From Leptothrix discophora (lineage in GTDB: Bacteria; Pseudomonadota; Gammaproteobacteria; Burkholderiales; Burkholderiaceae_C), in the NCBI RefSeq assembly GCF_030705305.1, contig NZ_JAUZEE010000017.1, forward strand, positions 1 through 60,770: a stretch of DNA of 60,770 nucleotides, written 5' to 3'. Position 1 is the stretch's first letter. Each line of letters opens with the position of its first letter. The position numbers and the translations under genes are program-made. The notes under the pieces were generated by a model. It was not told the DNA's origin, did no database searches, and saw only the letters and a list, made by a program, of their open reading frames with translations. Shown here piece by piece: positions 16,520-26,445 of this stretch.

Positions 16520-18010
16520 TTGGCCCCGACCCTGCCCTCCGGCCTGCGTGCCGCACTGCCCTTCGATCCGGCGCTGGTCTGCATCGCCGGGCAGTGGCGT
16601 CGGCCGCAAGGTCTGCACACGCTGCCCCTGATCGATCCGTCGACCGGCGTCGAACTGGGCCGCGTCGCCCGTGCAGGCGCACCGGAGATCGATGCAGCGG
16701 TGCAAGCCGCCCGCTGCGCCCTGCGCCCCGATGAACCCGGCAGCTGGGCCCAGGCCAGCCCGCACGAGCGCGGCCTGTGCCTGCAGCGCATCGCCGCGCT
16801 GGTGCGCGAGCGGGTCGACGAGCTGGCCCGGCTCGAAGCGCTCGACGCCGGCCTGCCGCTGTCGCGTGGCCGGGCCGACGCGATGGCGCTGGCCCGTCGC
16901 CTCGAAGGCTGGGCCGCGACGGTCGGCCTGACCGGCAGCAGCGCCCATCCCGCCATGCCAGGCCAGACGCTGCTGAGCTGGCGCGAGCCGCTGGGCGTCA
17001 TCGGCCTGATGCTGCCGACGCAGGGCAGCCTGACGCTGCTGGGCGACTGCGTCGGCGCGGCGCTGGCCGCCGGCAATGCCTGCATCGTCAAGCCGGCCGA
17101 GACGGTGGTGCTGAGCGTGCTCGCCTTTGCCCACATCTGTCATGAGGCCGGTCTGCCCGCCGGCACGCTCAACGTCGTGCCCGGCCTCAGCCAGGAAGCG
17201 GGTGCCGCACTGGTCGAGCACCCAGGCGTCGCCCAGGTCACGGTCGCCGGATCGGCTCAGACCGCGGCGGCCGTGCGCGCGCTGGCCGGTCGGCATGGCA
17301 AGGACATCACCGTGCTGCAGGTCGGCAGCCTGCCGCAGCTGGTGTTCGAGGACGCCGACCTGGACCGCGCCGTGCCCGAGCTGGTCGCCGCTGGCGTACA
17401 CCGTTCCGGCCAGAGCCTGATGCGACCCACCTGCATCCTGGCGCGGCGCGAGATCCACGCCGAGCTGCTCGAACGCATGGCCCTGCGATACCGCCAGCTG
17501 CGTGTGGGCACCGCCTTGGCGGACCGCGACCTCGGCCCGATGGCCTCGCCGCACCGCCGCGACCAGGTCGAGAGCCAGATCGCCTTCGCGGCCGAAAGCG
17601 GCCTGCGTCTGGTCGCGCAAGGCGAGATCGACGCCGAGGCCGCCGCGCTGGGCGGGCACTGGGTCCGGCCGACCTTGCTGACGCCCTGGACCACCGCCTG
17701 GACGCGCCGCATCGCCATCGACCCGGCCGGACCGGTGCAGGTCGTTCTGGCTTTCGACGACGAGGACGAGGCGGTCGAGCTGACCCACGCCTGCGAGCAG
17801 CTGCGCGGTGTCGGCCTGTGGACCCGCGACGGCGCCCGCCAGTGGCGACTCGCCCACGGCCTGCGCTGCGACCGCATCAGCGTCAACGGCGCCGACGACC
17901 CGGCCGCCACGTCGACCGCGGCGGGCCTCGCCCCGTCGCACGCCGCCTGGGGCATGGACCTGCGCGAGCGCTACACCCGCGTCAAGTCCCTGCGCATCAG
18001 CCACGACTGA
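16520..18010 (+). CDS. Aldehyde dehydrogenase-like protein lacking catalytic residues (496 aa)
   Basis: The fold is a full-length ALDH: Rossmann part with KPAE (cofactor Lys), ENG-like spacing, FEDADLDRAVPELV and a normal C-terminus. The residues that do chemistry are changed, however. The oxyanion Asn in PWNF is replaced (LPTQGS), the general base Glu of ELGG is Gln (LQVGS), and the catalytic Cys of GQxC is Leu (GQSLMRPTC). It is therefore probably a pseudoenzyme, binding nucleotide or acting as a scaffold. The TTG at 16520 is chosen because AAGGA lies 8 bases upstream and no ATG fits. The frame is intact, so it is not a decaying pseudogene. Confidence 0.8.
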   Translation: MAPTLPSGLRAALPFDPALVCIAGQWRRPQGLHTLPLIDPSTGVELGRVARAGAPEIDAAVQAARCALRPDEPGSWAQASPHERGLCLQRIAALVRERVDELARLEALDAGLPLSRGRADAMALARRLEGWAATVGLTGSSAHPAMPGQTLLSWREPLGVIGLMLPTQGSLTLLGDCVGAALAAGNACIVKPAETVVLSVLAFAHICHEAGLPAGTLNVVPGLSQEAGAALVEHPGVAQVTVAGSAQTAAAVRALAGRHGKDITVLQVGSLPQLVFEDADLDRAVPELVAAGVHRSGQSLMRPTCILARREIHAELLERMALRYRQLRVGTALADRDLGPMASPHRRDQVESQIAFAAESGLRLVAQGEIDAEAAALGGHWVRPTLLTPWTTAWTRRIAIDPAGPVQVVLAFDDEDEAVELTHACEQLRGVGLWTRDGARQWRLAHGLRCDRISVNGADDPAATSTAAGLAPSHAAWGMDLRERYTRVKSLRISHD

Positions 18011-18013
18011 TGT

Positions 18014-18042
18014 GAGCCCCCGGCCACGCGGGTACGCGCGGC
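18014..18042 (+). repeat. 29-bp direct repeat, copy 1
   Basis: This sequence, beginning GAGCCCCCGGCCACGCG, occurs again 88 bases downstream, without mismatch. Its core CGCG-GGTA-CGCG can fold. Both copies lie in the convergent space between the ALDH-like gene and tyrB. Confidence 0.8.
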
Positions 18043-18101
18043 CACCCCCCACGGGGGTCCGGGCCGGCTTGGGGCGGCCCGGCGCTCGGCCCGGGGGAAT
18101 C

Positions 18102-18130
18102 GAGCCCCCGGCCACGCGGGTACGCGCGGC
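18102..18130 (+). repeat. 29-bp direct repeat, copy 2
   Basis: Second perfect copy of the 29-bp element. The spacer between the copies is also rich in GC hairpins (ACCCCCCACGGGGGT, CGGGCCGG). It is possibly a dispersed intergenic repeat of the genome; other copies were not found in this window. Confidence 0.8.
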
Positions 18131-18169
18131 ACCTCGTGCGGGCGTCCGGTCGGTGCTTTCGGGCTTTGC

Positions 18170-19363
18170 TTACCTGAGCACCGCCGCCATCGCACGCGCG
18201 GTGGCTTCGACGTTGCCGGTGTTGAGGCCGGCCACGCACATGCGGCCGGAGCGCACGAGGTAGACGCCGTGGACCTCGCGCAGGGTGTCGACCTGGGCGG
18301 GGCTCAGGCCGGTGTAGCTGAACATGCCGCGCTGGCTCAGGAAATAGCCGAAGTCGCGGCCGGGCAGCATGTCGCTGAGGACCGCATGCAGGCGCTGGCG
18401 CATGGCCTGGATGCGCTGGCGCATCTCGCCCAGCTCGTCGGACCACTGCTGGTGCAGCGCCGGCGTGCCAAGCACGCGGGCGACGATGCGCGCGCCGTGG
18501 GTCGGCGGGCTGGAGTAGTTCTTGCGCACCGCCATCTGCAGCTGGCCCTGCACCAGCTGGGCCTCCGCCACCGTCGGGCAGACCACGCTCAGCCCGCCGA
18601 CGCGCTCGCCGTAGAGCGAGAAGCTCTTCGAGAAGCTGTTGGCGACGAAGAAGGCCAGGCCCGCATCGGCCAGCGCGCGGATCGCGCCAGCGTCCTCGGC
18701 GATGCCATCGCCGAAGCCCTGGTAGGCGATGTCGACATAGGGCAGCAGTTCGCGCTCGACCAGCACGGGGATCAGCTCGCGCCACTGCGACGCGCTCAGG
18801 TCGACGCCGGTCGGGTTGTGGCAGCAGGCGTGCAGCAGCACGATGCTGTGGCGTGGCAGGCTGCGCAGGGTCTCGAGCATGGCCTCGAAGCGCAGGCCGC
18901 CGGTGGCCGCGTCGTAGTACGGGTAGGTGTGGACCTGGAAACCGGCGCCCTCGAACATCGCACGGTGGTTGTCCCAGGTCGGGTCGCTGACCCAGACGGC
19001 CGAGCCGGGGAAGTACTTCTTGAGGAAGTCGCCGCCGACCTTCAGGCCACCCGAGCCGCCCAGGGTCTGCAGCGTCACGATGCGGCCTTCGCGCAGCGCC
19101 GGGTGGTCGGCGCCGAACAGCAGGCGCTGGACCTGCTCGCGGTAGTCGGGCGCACCGAGCATCGGCAGATACGAGCGCGGCCCGATGGCCTGCGCGAGCT
19201 GGGTCTCGGCCTCGCGCACCGCGCCCATCACCGGCAGGCGGCCGGCGTCGTCGAAATAGATGCCGATGGACAGGTTGATCTTGTCGGCTCGCGGGTCCTT
19301 CTGGAAGTTCTCGTTGAGCGTCAGGATGGGATCGCCCGCGTAGGCGTCGACGTGTTCGAACAT
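18170..19363 (-). CDS. tyrB: Aromatic amino acid aminotransferase (397 aa)
   Basis: This PLP enzyme of the aspartate/tyrosine aminotransferase family makes Phe and Tyr from the keto acids at the end of the aromatic pathway and can also act on aspartate. The cofactor Lys is in [16 protein letters not shown], the PLP contacts appear as CCHNPTGVD and [10 protein letters not shown], and the substrate Arg is near [12 protein letters not shown]. The start at [13 protein letters not shown] (19363) is the family start; a longer frame is unsupported. It is a single gene in this window. Confidence 0.9.
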   Translation of the reverse strand: MFEHVDAYAGDPILTLNENFQKDPRADKINLSIGIYFDDAGRLPVMGAVREAETQLAQAIGPRSYLPMLGAPDYREQVQRLLFGADHPALREGRIVTLQTLGGSGGLKVGGDFLKKYFPGSAVWVSDPTWDNHRAMFEGAGFQVHTYPYYDAATGGLRFEAMLETLRSLPRHSIVLLHACCHNPTGVDLSASQWRELIPVLVERELLPYVDIAYQGFGDGIAEDAGAIRALADAGLAFFVANSFSKSFSLYGERVGGLSVVCPTVAEAQLVQGQLQMAVRKNYSSPPTHGARIVARVLGTPALHQQWSDELGEMRQRIQAMRQRLHAVLSDMLPGRDFGYFLSQRGMFSYTGLSPAQVDTLREVHGVYLVRSGRMCVAGLNTGNVEATARAMAAVLR

Positions 19364-19631
19364 GGGTGGGCTCCGTGGTCCAGGCCGGGCCGCAGCGGAC
19401 ATGCGCGCGGCGCGGGCCGGTCGTTGAATGCGTGAAGGGGCGGATTATCGGATCGCTGCGAGGCTCGCCCGAACCCGCAAATTCGACCGACAGCTCGTCA
19501 TGGACCCCGCCAGATCCCCTCGAACGTGGGGGTCGCCGACGCCTTCGTCGACGATGACCTTGACCCTGCCTGCCTCGCGTCAAAAGATGACGGGCCGTTT
19601 CCACCTGTAACGGCAGCAACCTGGACCTCGC

Positions 19632-20474
19632 ATGATCCCCACCCACCGGGTGGCCTTCGTGGGCTTCACGCCCTTCGAGCGCTCGACGCTGGAAAGCTAC
19701 TTCCGCCTCGCCGCCGCGCGCGACAGCCACGCCTACGAGCTCTGCCCTGACCTGCACGACAGCGACCTGGTCGTCGCCGATGCCGAACAGCCCGAGGCGG
19801 TGCTGGCCGTCGGCCGTGCCGGGCGCATGCGCGACGCGGTGCTGATCGGCGGCCCGAGCGCGCCGGCAAGCGTCGGCGCCCACCTGGCGCGGCCGATCGA
19901 CGCGCTGCAGATCAAGCGCGCGCTCGACGCGATGGCGCTGCGCCGGCCTCCGCGGCCGAGCGGACGGGCGCGCCAGCAGGCCGCCGACAGCACGCAGCGG
20001 GTCGGCGACTTCCGCACCAGCCATGGTTTCAGCAACTCGGTGATGGTCGAGGGCGAACTGCGCCTTGACGAGGTGCTGGTCGTCAGCGCCAGCCCGGCCG
20101 AACGCAGCGTGCTGCACGACCTGTTGAGCCGCTGCGGCTACGGCGTGACGCTGGCCCGCAGCACCGAGCACGCGATCCGGCTGTGCGACGAACAGAGCTA
20201 CGGCTTCGTCTTCCTCGGCCTGGGCCAGGACGGCATCGACAGCTACCAGGCCTGTCGGCGCATCCGCCGCCATCCGACTGCCGCCGGCATCGCGCCGGTG
20301 GTCGTTGCGCTGGCCCATCGCAGCGGCGCGGTCGACCGCATCCGGGCAACCTTCGCGGGCTGCGACGCCTACCTGACGACGCCGCTGGACGAGGGCGAGC
20401 TGGTGCGCATCCTGGCCCAGCACGACCGGACCTTCGAGCGGGTGTTCGAGCCGACCGCGCCGATCCAGCCGTGA
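19632..20474 (+). CDS. Two-part receiver-like protein with degenerate phosphorylation site (280 aa)
   Basis: The C-terminal half (residues about 145-265) looks like a CheY-type receiver: DEVLVVSASPAERSVLHDLLSRCGYGVTLA at the start and DSYQACRRIRRHP after the active loop. The phosphoacceptor position, normally LMD, reads FLGLGQDG, so the Asp is missing. The N-terminal half also resembles a worn receiver fold (HRVAFVGFTPFERSTLESYF). It has no output domain. It is likely a phosphorylation-independent protein-binding module, or a pseudo-receiver. No kinase is adjacent. Confidence 0.65.
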   Translation: MIPTHRVAFVGFTPFERSTLESYFRLAAARDSHAYELCPDLHDSDLVVADAEQPEAVLAVGRAGRMRDAVLIGGPSAPASVGAHLARPIDALQIKRALDAMALRRPPRPSGRARQQAADSTQRVGDFRTSHGFSNSVMVEGELRLDEVLVVSASPAERSVLHDLLSRCGYGVTLARSTEHAIRLCDEQSYGFVFLGLGQDGIDSYQACRRIRRHPTAAGIAPVVVALAHRSGAVDRIRATFAGCDAYLTTPLDEGELVRILAQHDRTFERVFEPTAPIQP

Positions 20475-20505
20475 CGGTCCGGCCGGCAGCCTCGTCCTGA
20501 CCGGT

Positions 20506-21417
20506 TCAGCGTCCCTGCCAGGCTGCCAGCAGCGTCGCGCCGAGGATCAGCGCGCCGCCGATCAGCAACATCGGCCCGAGCACCTCGCCGGCCCACCAGA
20601 CTGCCGACAGCGAGGCGAACACCACCTCGCAGGGCATCACCACCGAGGTGACGTTGGCCGGCAGCCGCGCCGCGCCGTATTGCAGCGACAGGTTGGACAG
20701 CAGGAAGGCCAGCGCCAGCCCCATCGCCGGCAGCAGCCAGCTGGCCTGGACCGGCGGCGGTGGCTGCATGCCCAGCCCATCCAGCCCACCCAGGCCCAGC
20801 GAACCGGCCGACACGACCAGCAGCGAGACCAGCGCACCACCGCCGAACATCGCCAGCGCGCGGCCTTCCTCGGGCAGATCGGCCGAGCGCCTGAGCATCA
20901 CGTTGTTGAGCGAGAAGAAGAAGCCCGCCGCCAGCGCCAGCGCATCGGCCAGCCGTGGCATCGACGCGGGCCGGGCGGCCTGGCCGTCGTGGCCGGCGCT
21001 GATCACCAGCGCGGCACCGGCCAGCGCCATCGCCACGCGCAGCCAGACCCGCGCGTCGGCATGCTCGCCCAGCAGCCAGCGCGCCAGCGCGACGGTCCAC
21101 AGCGGGGTCAGGTAGAACAGCAGCACGACGCGGCTGACGTCACCAATCGTCACGCCCCAGTTGAAGCCGAGGTTGGTGCAGCCCGACGCCAGCGCGATCA
21201 GCCACAGGTTGCGCTGGCGCAGCAGCTGGCCCCAGGCGCGCGGACGGACCACGGTGACGACGACCATGGCGCTGCCGTAGATCAGGACCGTGCTCCACAG
21301 CGAATGCAGGCCGGCGTCCTGCAACTGCCGGAACGGCCACCAGGACAGGCCCCAGGTCAGGGCGTTGAACATCAGGGCCAGGACGGCCAGTCCGCTGACG
21401 CGGCTCGCGGCGCTCAT
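20506..21417 (-). CDS. EamA/DMT-family transporter (303 aa)
   Basis: Ten hydrophobic segments in two repeats of five mark the drug/metabolite transporter superfamily. Typical phrases are NALTWGLSWWPFRQL near the start and ANVTSVVMPCEVVFASLSAVWWAGE in the second repeat. The substrate is unknown; relatives export amino acids or metabolites. The stop of lplT is not overlapped, but the two genes are on the same strand 21 bases apart, so they are probably co-transcribed. Confidence 0.85.
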   Translation of the reverse strand: MSAASRVSGLAVLALMFNALTWGLSWWPFRQLQDAGLHSLWSTVLIYGSAMVVVTVVRPRAWGQLLRQRNLWLIALASGCTNLGFNWGVTIGDVSRVVLLFYLTPLWTVALARWLLGEHADARVWLRVAMALAGAALVISAGHDGQAARPASMPRLADALALAAGFFFSLNNVMLRRSADLPEEGRALAMFGGGALVSLLVVSAGSLGLGGLDGLGMQPPPPVQASWLLPAMGLALAFLLSNLSLQYGAARLPANVTSVVMPCEVVFASLSAVWWAGEVLGPMLLIGGALILGATLLAAWQGR

Positions 21418-21438
21418 CGCGGGAAGGGGCCGCCGGCT

Positions 21439-22716
21439 TCAGTGGCCGTCGCTGCGCGCCATCGACAGCAGGCGGGCCAGCTCGTCGGGGTGCTCGCGCA
21501 GGTTGCGCTGGTGCCAGCGGCCGATCAGCCACATGGTGCCGGCCACCAGCAGGCCGAAGATCGTGATCGCGCCGAAGGCGCTCATGCCACCGCGCGTCAT
21601 CCCGGTGTAGAACGCCCCGAGCGCCAGGATGCAGGCCTGCTCGTTGAAGTTCTGGACCGCGATCGAGCGGCCGGCGCCCATCAGGTTGTGGCCGCGGTGC
21701 TGCAGCAGCGCGTTCATTGGCACGACCAGGAAACCGCCCAGCCCGCCCAGCAGGATCAGGAAGGGCGCGGCCACCCAGACGTTGTCGATCACGTTCATGC
21801 CGACCACCAGCAGGCCCATCGCGATGCCCAGCGCGATCACCCGCGTGGCCTGGTCCAGCGTCATCGCCATCGACGCGACCACCGCGCCGACCGCCGTCCC
21901 CACCGCCACCACGCCGACCAGCGACGAGGCCTGCGTGGTCGAGTAGCCCAGCGCCGCCGCCGCCCAGGCCAGCACGATGTAGCGCAGGTTGCCCGAGACA
22001 CCCCAGAACAGCGTGGTCGTGGCCAGCGAGATCTGGCCGAGCTTGTCGTTCCAGAGCTTGGCGTTGCAGTCGGAGAAGTCGCGCACCAGCGCCATCGGCT
22101 GGGCCGGGAAGGGCTGCAGGGTGGCGTCGGTGCGGGGGATGTAGAGGTTGAACAGCGCGGCGATGACGTAGAGCGAGACCAGCGAGGCGATCGCCGATTC
22201 GGCCGGCGAGTCGATGCCGGTCTCGACGAAGGGCATGTCGATCGAGGTCAGCCACGGCGCGATGTGCGGGCCGACCAGCTGGCCGCCGAGCAGCACGCCC
22301 AGGATGATCGAGCCGATCGTCAGGCCCTCGATCCAGCCGTTGGCCTTGACCAGCTGCGACGGCGGCAGCAGCTCGGTGAGGATGCCGTACTTGGCCGGCG
22401 AGTAGGCCGCCGCGCCGAGCCCCACCACCGCATAGGCGAGCAGCGGGTGGGTGCCGAACAGCATCAGCAGGCAGCCGACCACCTTGATGCTGTTGGACAC
22501 GAACATGACCTTGCCCTTGGGCACCGCATCCGCGAAGGCGCCAACGAAGGGCGCAAGCACGACGTAGAAGAGCGCGAACATCGGGACCAGCGCGGCCCGT
22601 TGCCATTCCCCGGCACCGGAGGTGCGCAGCAGCTCGACGGCGGCGACGAACAGGGCGTTGTCTGCCAGCGAGCTGAAGAACTGCGCTGACATGATGGTGT
22701 AGAAACCTTTTTTCAT
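21439..22716 (-). CDS. lplT: Lysophospholipid transporter LplT (MFS, 425 aa)
   Basis: LplT flips lysophospholipids inward for re-acylation. The start [22 protein letters not shown] and the segment [26 protein letters not shown] are diagnostic, with 12 membrane helices across the length. In enteric bacteria it is paired with Aas, which is not seen here. It is divergent from alr, a common arrangement in Burkholderiales. Start at 22716; longer frames run through the alr gene. Confidence 0.92.
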   Translation of the reverse strand: MKKGFYTIMSAQFFSSLADNALFVAAVELLRTSGAGEWQRAALVPMFALFYVVLAPFVGAFADAVPKGKVMFVSNSIKVVGCLLMLFGTHPLLAYAVVGLGAAAYSPAKYGILTELLPPSQLVKANGWIEGLTIGSIILGVLLGGQLVGPHIAPWLTSIDMPFVETGIDSPAESAIASLVSLYVIAALFNLYIPRTDATLQPFPAQPMALVRDFSDCNAKLWNDKLGQISLATTTLFWGVSGNLRYIVLAWAAAALGYSTTQASSLVGVVAVGTAVGAVVASMAMTLDQATRVIALGIAMGLLVVGMNVIDNVWVAAPFLILLGGLGGFLVVPMNALLQHRGHNLMGAGRSIAVQNFNEQACILALGAFYTGMTRGGMSAFGAITIFGLLVAGTMWLIGRWHQRNLREHPDELARLLSMARSDGH

Positions 22717-22950
22717 CCGGCGCGGGTGGGTGAGCGATCCCGATCGGACGGCGGCTGTTGCCAGGACGGGCAGCAGTGCCGGGATGCACCGAGGGTCGCG
22801 TTTCGACGCGGCGGGGTTATAGCACGGCACCTGTCGCGCTCCACCCGTGCAGACACCCGGTGCGGGGGGGCGGCGAGCGGTCCTGCACGACCCCGGCGAA
22901 CGGCTCTTGCAGCTGGGGTCGCCGAGGGGTCGACTGGCAGAATCCCGCGC

Positions 22951-24069
22951 ATGCCGCGTCCCATCGAAGCCCTGATCCATCCCGACGCCATCGCGCACAA
23001 CCTCGGCATTGCCCGCCAGCGGGCCGGCGACGCGCGGCTCTGGGGCGTCATCAAGGCCAATGCCTATGGCCACGGCATCGAGCGGGTCTGGCCGGCGCTG
23101 GCGGTGGCCGACGGCCTGGCGATGCTGGACCTGGACGAGGCCCAGCGCGTGCGCGACCTCGGCTGGCGCGGACCGATCCTGCTGCTCGAAGGCTGCTTCG
23201 AGGCCCGCGACCTGGAGCTGTGTTCGCGGCTCAACCTCTGGCACGTCATCCACCACGACCAGCAGATCGCCTGGCTGGCCGCGCACAAGACGCACCAGCC
23301 GCACCGCGTCTTCCTCAAGATGAACAGCGGCATGAACCGGCTGGGCTACACGCCGCAGGCCTGGCGCGGCGCCTGGGTGCGCTTGAACGCGCTGCCGCAG
23401 GTCGACGAGATCTCGCTGATCACGCACTTCTCGGACGCCGACGGGCCCAAGGGCATCGATGCGGCGGTCGAGGCCTTCGTCGCCGCCACGCACGACCTGC
23501 CCGGCGAACGCAGCCTGGGCAACAGCGCGGCCATCCTGCGCCATGCACACCGCCCGGAGGTCCGCGCCGACTGGGTCCGCAGCGGCATCCTGAGCTACGG
23601 CAGCGCGCCCGACTTCCCCGAACACGGCATCGACCACTGGCGGCTGGTCCCGGCCATGACGCTGCGCAGCCGCGTGATCGGCCTGCAGGACCTGCAGCCG
23701 GGCGACACGGTGGGCTACGGCAGCACCTACCGGGCCGATCGGGCCCAGCGCATCGGCATCGTCGCCGGCGGCTATGCCGACGGCTACCCGCGCCACGCAC
23801 CGACCGGCACGCCGGTGCTGGTCGACGGCGTGCGCTGCACGACGGTCGGGCGGGTCTCGATGGACATGCTGGCGGTCGACCTGACGCCGGTGCCGCAGGC
23901 CGGCCTGGGCGCCGAGGTGACGCTCTGGGGCCACGGCCCGCACGGCACGCGACTGCCGATCGACGAGGTCGCCCAGGCCGCCGGCACGATCGGCTACGAG
24001 CTGATGTGCGCGCTCGCCCTGCGCGTGCCGACGCATGTCGCGCCGCTGCCCGAGGGCGCCTTGCCATGA
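22951..24069 (+). CDS. alr: Alanine racemase (372 aa)
   Basis: The PLP enzyme interconverts L- and D-alanine for peptidoglycan. The cofactor Lys is in [12 protein letters not shown] at residue about 35, and the second catalytic base, Tyr, is in [22 protein letters not shown] lies in the C-terminal beta domain. The stop overlaps the start of arfB (ATGA), so the two are translationally coupled. Confidence 0.95.
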   Translation: MPRPIEALIHPDAIAHNLGIARQRAGDARLWGVIKANAYGHGIERVWPALAVADGLAMLDLDEAQRVRDLGWRGPILLLEGCFEARDLELCSRLNLWHVIHHDQQIAWLAAHKTHQPHRVFLKMNSGMNRLGYTPQAWRGAWVRLNALPQVDEISLITHFSDADGPKGIDAAVEAFVAATHDLPGERSLGNSAAILRHAHRPEVRADWVRSGILSYGSAPDFPEHGIDHWRLVPAMTLRSRVIGLQDLQPGDTVGYGSTYRADRAQRIGIVAGGYADGYPRHAPTGTPVLVDGVRCTTVGRVSMDMLAVDLTPVPQAGLGAEVTLWGHGPHGTRLPIDEVAQAAGTIGYELMCALALRVPTHVAPLPEGALP

Positions 24070-24467
24070 AGGCGACCCGCATCTCGCCGCACGAGGTGCA
24101 CTTCAGCGCGATCCGGGCCCAGGGCGCCGGTGGGCAGAACGTCAACAAGGTCTCCAACGCGGTCCACCTGCGCTTCGACATCGCGGCCTCCAGCCTGCCC
24201 GACGAGGTCAAGGCGCGCATGGCCGCCCTGCCCGACCACCGCATCACGCGCGAGGGCGTGGTCGTCATCAAGGCCCAGGAGTCGCGCAGCCTGGAGGCCA
24301 ACCGGGCCGATGCGCTGGCGCGGCTCGACGAGCTGCTGCAGCGTGCGCTGTTCGTGCCCAAGGACCGCAAGGCCACCAAGCCGACCTTCGGCTCGAAACA
24401 GCGGCGGCTGGAGGGCAAGTCGGCCCGCTCGGGCATCAAGGCGATGCGCGGCCGCGTGACCGACTGA
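24066..24467 (+). CDS. arfB: Peptidyl-tRNA hydrolase ArfB (ribosome rescue, 133 aa)
   Basis: This release-factor-like protein frees ribosomes stalled without a stop codon. The GGQ catalytic motif is in [14 protein letters not shown], and the basic C-terminal tail ([20 protein letters not shown]) fits the empty mRNA channel. It overlaps alr by 4 bases and precedes radA by about 30 bases. Confidence 0.93.
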   Translation: MKATRISPHEVHFSAIRAQGAGGQNVNKVSNAVHLRFDIAASSLPDEVKARMAALPDHRITREGVVVIKAQESRSLEANRADALARLDELLQRALFVPKDRKATKPTFGSKQRRLEGKSARSGIKAMRGRVTD

Positions 24468-24498
24468 CGCGCGCCACCAGCGCCGACAATCGCGCCCC

Positions 24499-25866
24499 AT
24501 GGCCCGCGACAAGACCCTCTACACCTGCCGCGAATGCGGCGGCACCAGCCCGAAATGGCTGGGCCAGTGCCCGCATTGCCGGGCCTGGAACACGCTCGAC
24601 GAAGGCCCGGCCGAAGCCGCCGCCGGCAGCGGCCGGAACCGCTACCAGGCGCTCGCGCGCAGCCTGCCGGTCGCGACGCTGGCCGACATCGAGGCCGCCG
24701 AGGTCGCCCGCACCCCCACCGGCCAGGAAGAGCTGGACCGCGTGCTCGGTGGCGGCATCGTCGCCGGCGGCGTGGTGCTGATCGGCGGCGATCCGGGCAT
24801 CGGCAAGAGCACGCTGCTGCTGCAGGCGGCCGAGGCGCTGTCGCGCCAGATGAAGGTGCTGTACGTGACCGGCGAGGAGTCCGGCGCCCAGGTCGCGCTG
24901 CGCGCTGGCCGGCTCGGGCTGGAAGGCCGCCACCTGCGCGTGCTGGCCGAGATCGGGCTGGAGAAGATCCTCGCGACGCTGGAGGCCGAGCAACCCGCCT
25001 TCTGCGTCATCGATTCGATCCAGACGCTGTACTCGGACCAGCTCACCTCCGCGCCCGGTTCGGTCGCCCAGGTGCGCGAATGCGCGGCCCACCTGACCCG
25101 CGCGGCCAAGGCCAGCGGCTGCACCACCGTGCTGGTCGGCCACGTCACCAAGGAAGGCGCGCTGGCCGGCCCGCGCGTGCTGGAGCACATCGTCGACACC
25201 GTCCTCTACTTCGAGGGCGACACGCACAGCAGCTTCCGGCTGGTGCGGGCGATCAAGAACCGCTTCGGCGCGGTCAACGAGATCGGCGTCTTCGCGATGA
25301 CCGAACGCGGCCTGAAGGGCGTCGCCAACCCGAGCGCGATCTTCCTGTCGACCCACGGCGAGCCGGTGCCCGGCGCCTGCGTGCTGGTGACCCTCGAAGG
25401 CACGCGGCCGATGCTGGTCGAGATCCAGGCCCTGGTCGACGCCGGCGGGCCCAGCCCGCGCCGGCTCAGCGTCGGCCTGGACCGTGACCGCCTGGCCATG
25501 CTGCTGGCCGTGCTGCACCGCCATGCCGGCGTGGCATGTGCCGATCAGGACGTGTTCGTCAACGCCGTCGGCGGCGTGCGCATCAGCGAGCCGGCGGCCG
25601 ACCTGGCCGTGCTGCTGGCGATCCAGAGCTCGCTGCGCGGCCGGGCCCTGCCGCGCGGCTTCATCGCCTTCGGCGAGGTCGGCCTGGCCGGCGAGGTGCG
25701 GCCTGCACCGCGCGGCCAGGAACGGCTGAAGGAAGCGGCCAAGCTCGGTTTCTCGGTCGCCGTCGTGCCCAAGGCCAATGCGCCGAAGAAGCCGATCGAG
25801 GGCCTGACGGTGCACCCGGTCGAGCGCATCGAGCAGGCCATCGAGCGGGTGCGCAACCTGGACTGA
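24499..25866 (+). CDS. radA: DNA repair protein RadA (455 aa)
   Basis: RadA is a RecA-like helicase that processes recombination branches. The N-terminal zinc finger (CRECGG and CPHCRAW), Walker A (GGDPGIGKST), the KNRFG motif of the family and the C-terminal Lon-like domain are all in place and spaced normally. It is the third gene of the alr-arfB-radA run. Confidence 0.95.
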   Translation: MARDKTLYTCRECGGTSPKWLGQCPHCRAWNTLDEGPAEAAAGSGRNRYQALARSLPVATLADIEAAEVARTPTGQEELDRVLGGGIVAGGVVLIGGDPGIGKSTLLLQAAEALSRQMKVLYVTGEESGAQVALRAGRLGLEGRHLRVLAEIGLEKILATLEAEQPAFCVIDSIQTLYSDQLTSAPGSVAQVRECAAHLTRAAKASGCTTVLVGHVTKEGALAGPRVLEHIVDTVLYFEGDTHSSFRLVRAIKNRFGAVNEIGVFAMTERGLKGVANPSAIFLSTHGEPVPGACVLVTLEGTRPMLVEIQALVDAGGPSPRRLSVGLDRDRLAMLLAVLHRHAGVACADQDVFVNAVGGVRISEPAADLAVLLAIQSSLRGRALPRGFIAFGEVGLAGEVRPAPRGQERLKEAAKLGFSVAVVPKANAPKKPIEGLTVHPVERIEQAIERVRNLD

Positions 25867-25883
25867 AGGACCGCGCCCGGTCA

Positions 25884-25940
25884 CTGCCCCGTTGCCCAGT
25901 TGCCCCGTTGCCCCAACTGCCCCAACCGCCCCGACGCCCC
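25884..25940 (+). repeat. Low-complexity GTTGCCCC-like repeats
   Basis: Between radA and the next gene a short motif (GTTGCCC, then GTTGCCCC, then AACTGCCCC and AACCGCCCC) recurs about six times. This looks like slipped-strand expansion and no gene function is attached to it. Confidence 0.5.
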
Positions 25941-25985
25941 GCCCACCCACCGCCCGACGTCCAACCCGAAGGAAGCCCGCGCACC

Positions 25986-26441
25986 ATGAAGTTCCCGAAG
26001 TCCCCCATGCCCGTCAACGCCCTGCTGGCCGGCGCCGCCGTCGTCGTCGGCATCTGGGTCTACGGTTGGCAGGGCCTGGTCCTGGCGCTCACGCTGATCG
26101 CCTTCTGGGCCGTGCTGCAGTTCAACCGCGCCACCCGCGTGCTGCGCCATGCCGGCGAGCGGCCCAAGGGCGTGGTCGACAGCGTCGTGATGACGCAGGC
26201 CAGGCTGTCGCCCGGTCTGAGCCGCCTGGAGGTGCTGCAGATCACCGGCAGCCTCGGCGAGCCCTACAACAACCACGACGAATGGCGCTGGCGCGATGCC
26301 GGCGGCAACGAGCTGGTGCTGACCTTCCGCCGCGACGTGCTGGTGCGCTGGGCGGTGGCCCGCGCGCCAGAACCGGCCGAGGACGAGACGGCCGGCGAGA
26401 CCGCGACGCCGCGCGTCCACGACGCGCCGCCGCCGGCCTGA
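25986..26441 (+). CDS. Small membrane protein of unknown function (151 aa)
   Basis: Two hydrophobic segments near residues 8-45 (NALLAGAAVVVGIWVYGWQGLVLALTLIA as a run across both) are followed by a soluble domain of about 90 residues with VVDSVVMTQARLSPGLSRLEVLQ and DEWRWRDAGGNELVLTFRRD. The tail is acidic and Ala/Pro-rich. No family was recognised. It sits 120 bases after radA and 5 bases from the convergent kinase gene. Confidence 0.7.
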   Translation: MKFPKSPMPVNALLAGAAVVVGIWVYGWQGLVLALTLIAFWAVLQFNRATRVLRHAGERPKGVVDSVVMTQARLSPGLSRLEVLQITGSLGEPYNNHDEWRWRDAGGNELVLTFRRDVLVRWAVARAPEPAEDETAGETATPRVHDAPPPA

Positions 26442-26445
26442 ACGC

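Noticed and set aside
16520-18010. ALDH-like gene as a frameshifted pseudogene
   Set aside because: The frame is uninterrupted over the full family length with normal codon bias; only the active-site residues are changed.
25884-25940. GTTGCCCC repeats as a regulatory RNA or binding array
   Set aside because: They are imperfect and low-complexity and lie between co-directional genes without other signals, so slippage is the simpler explanation.
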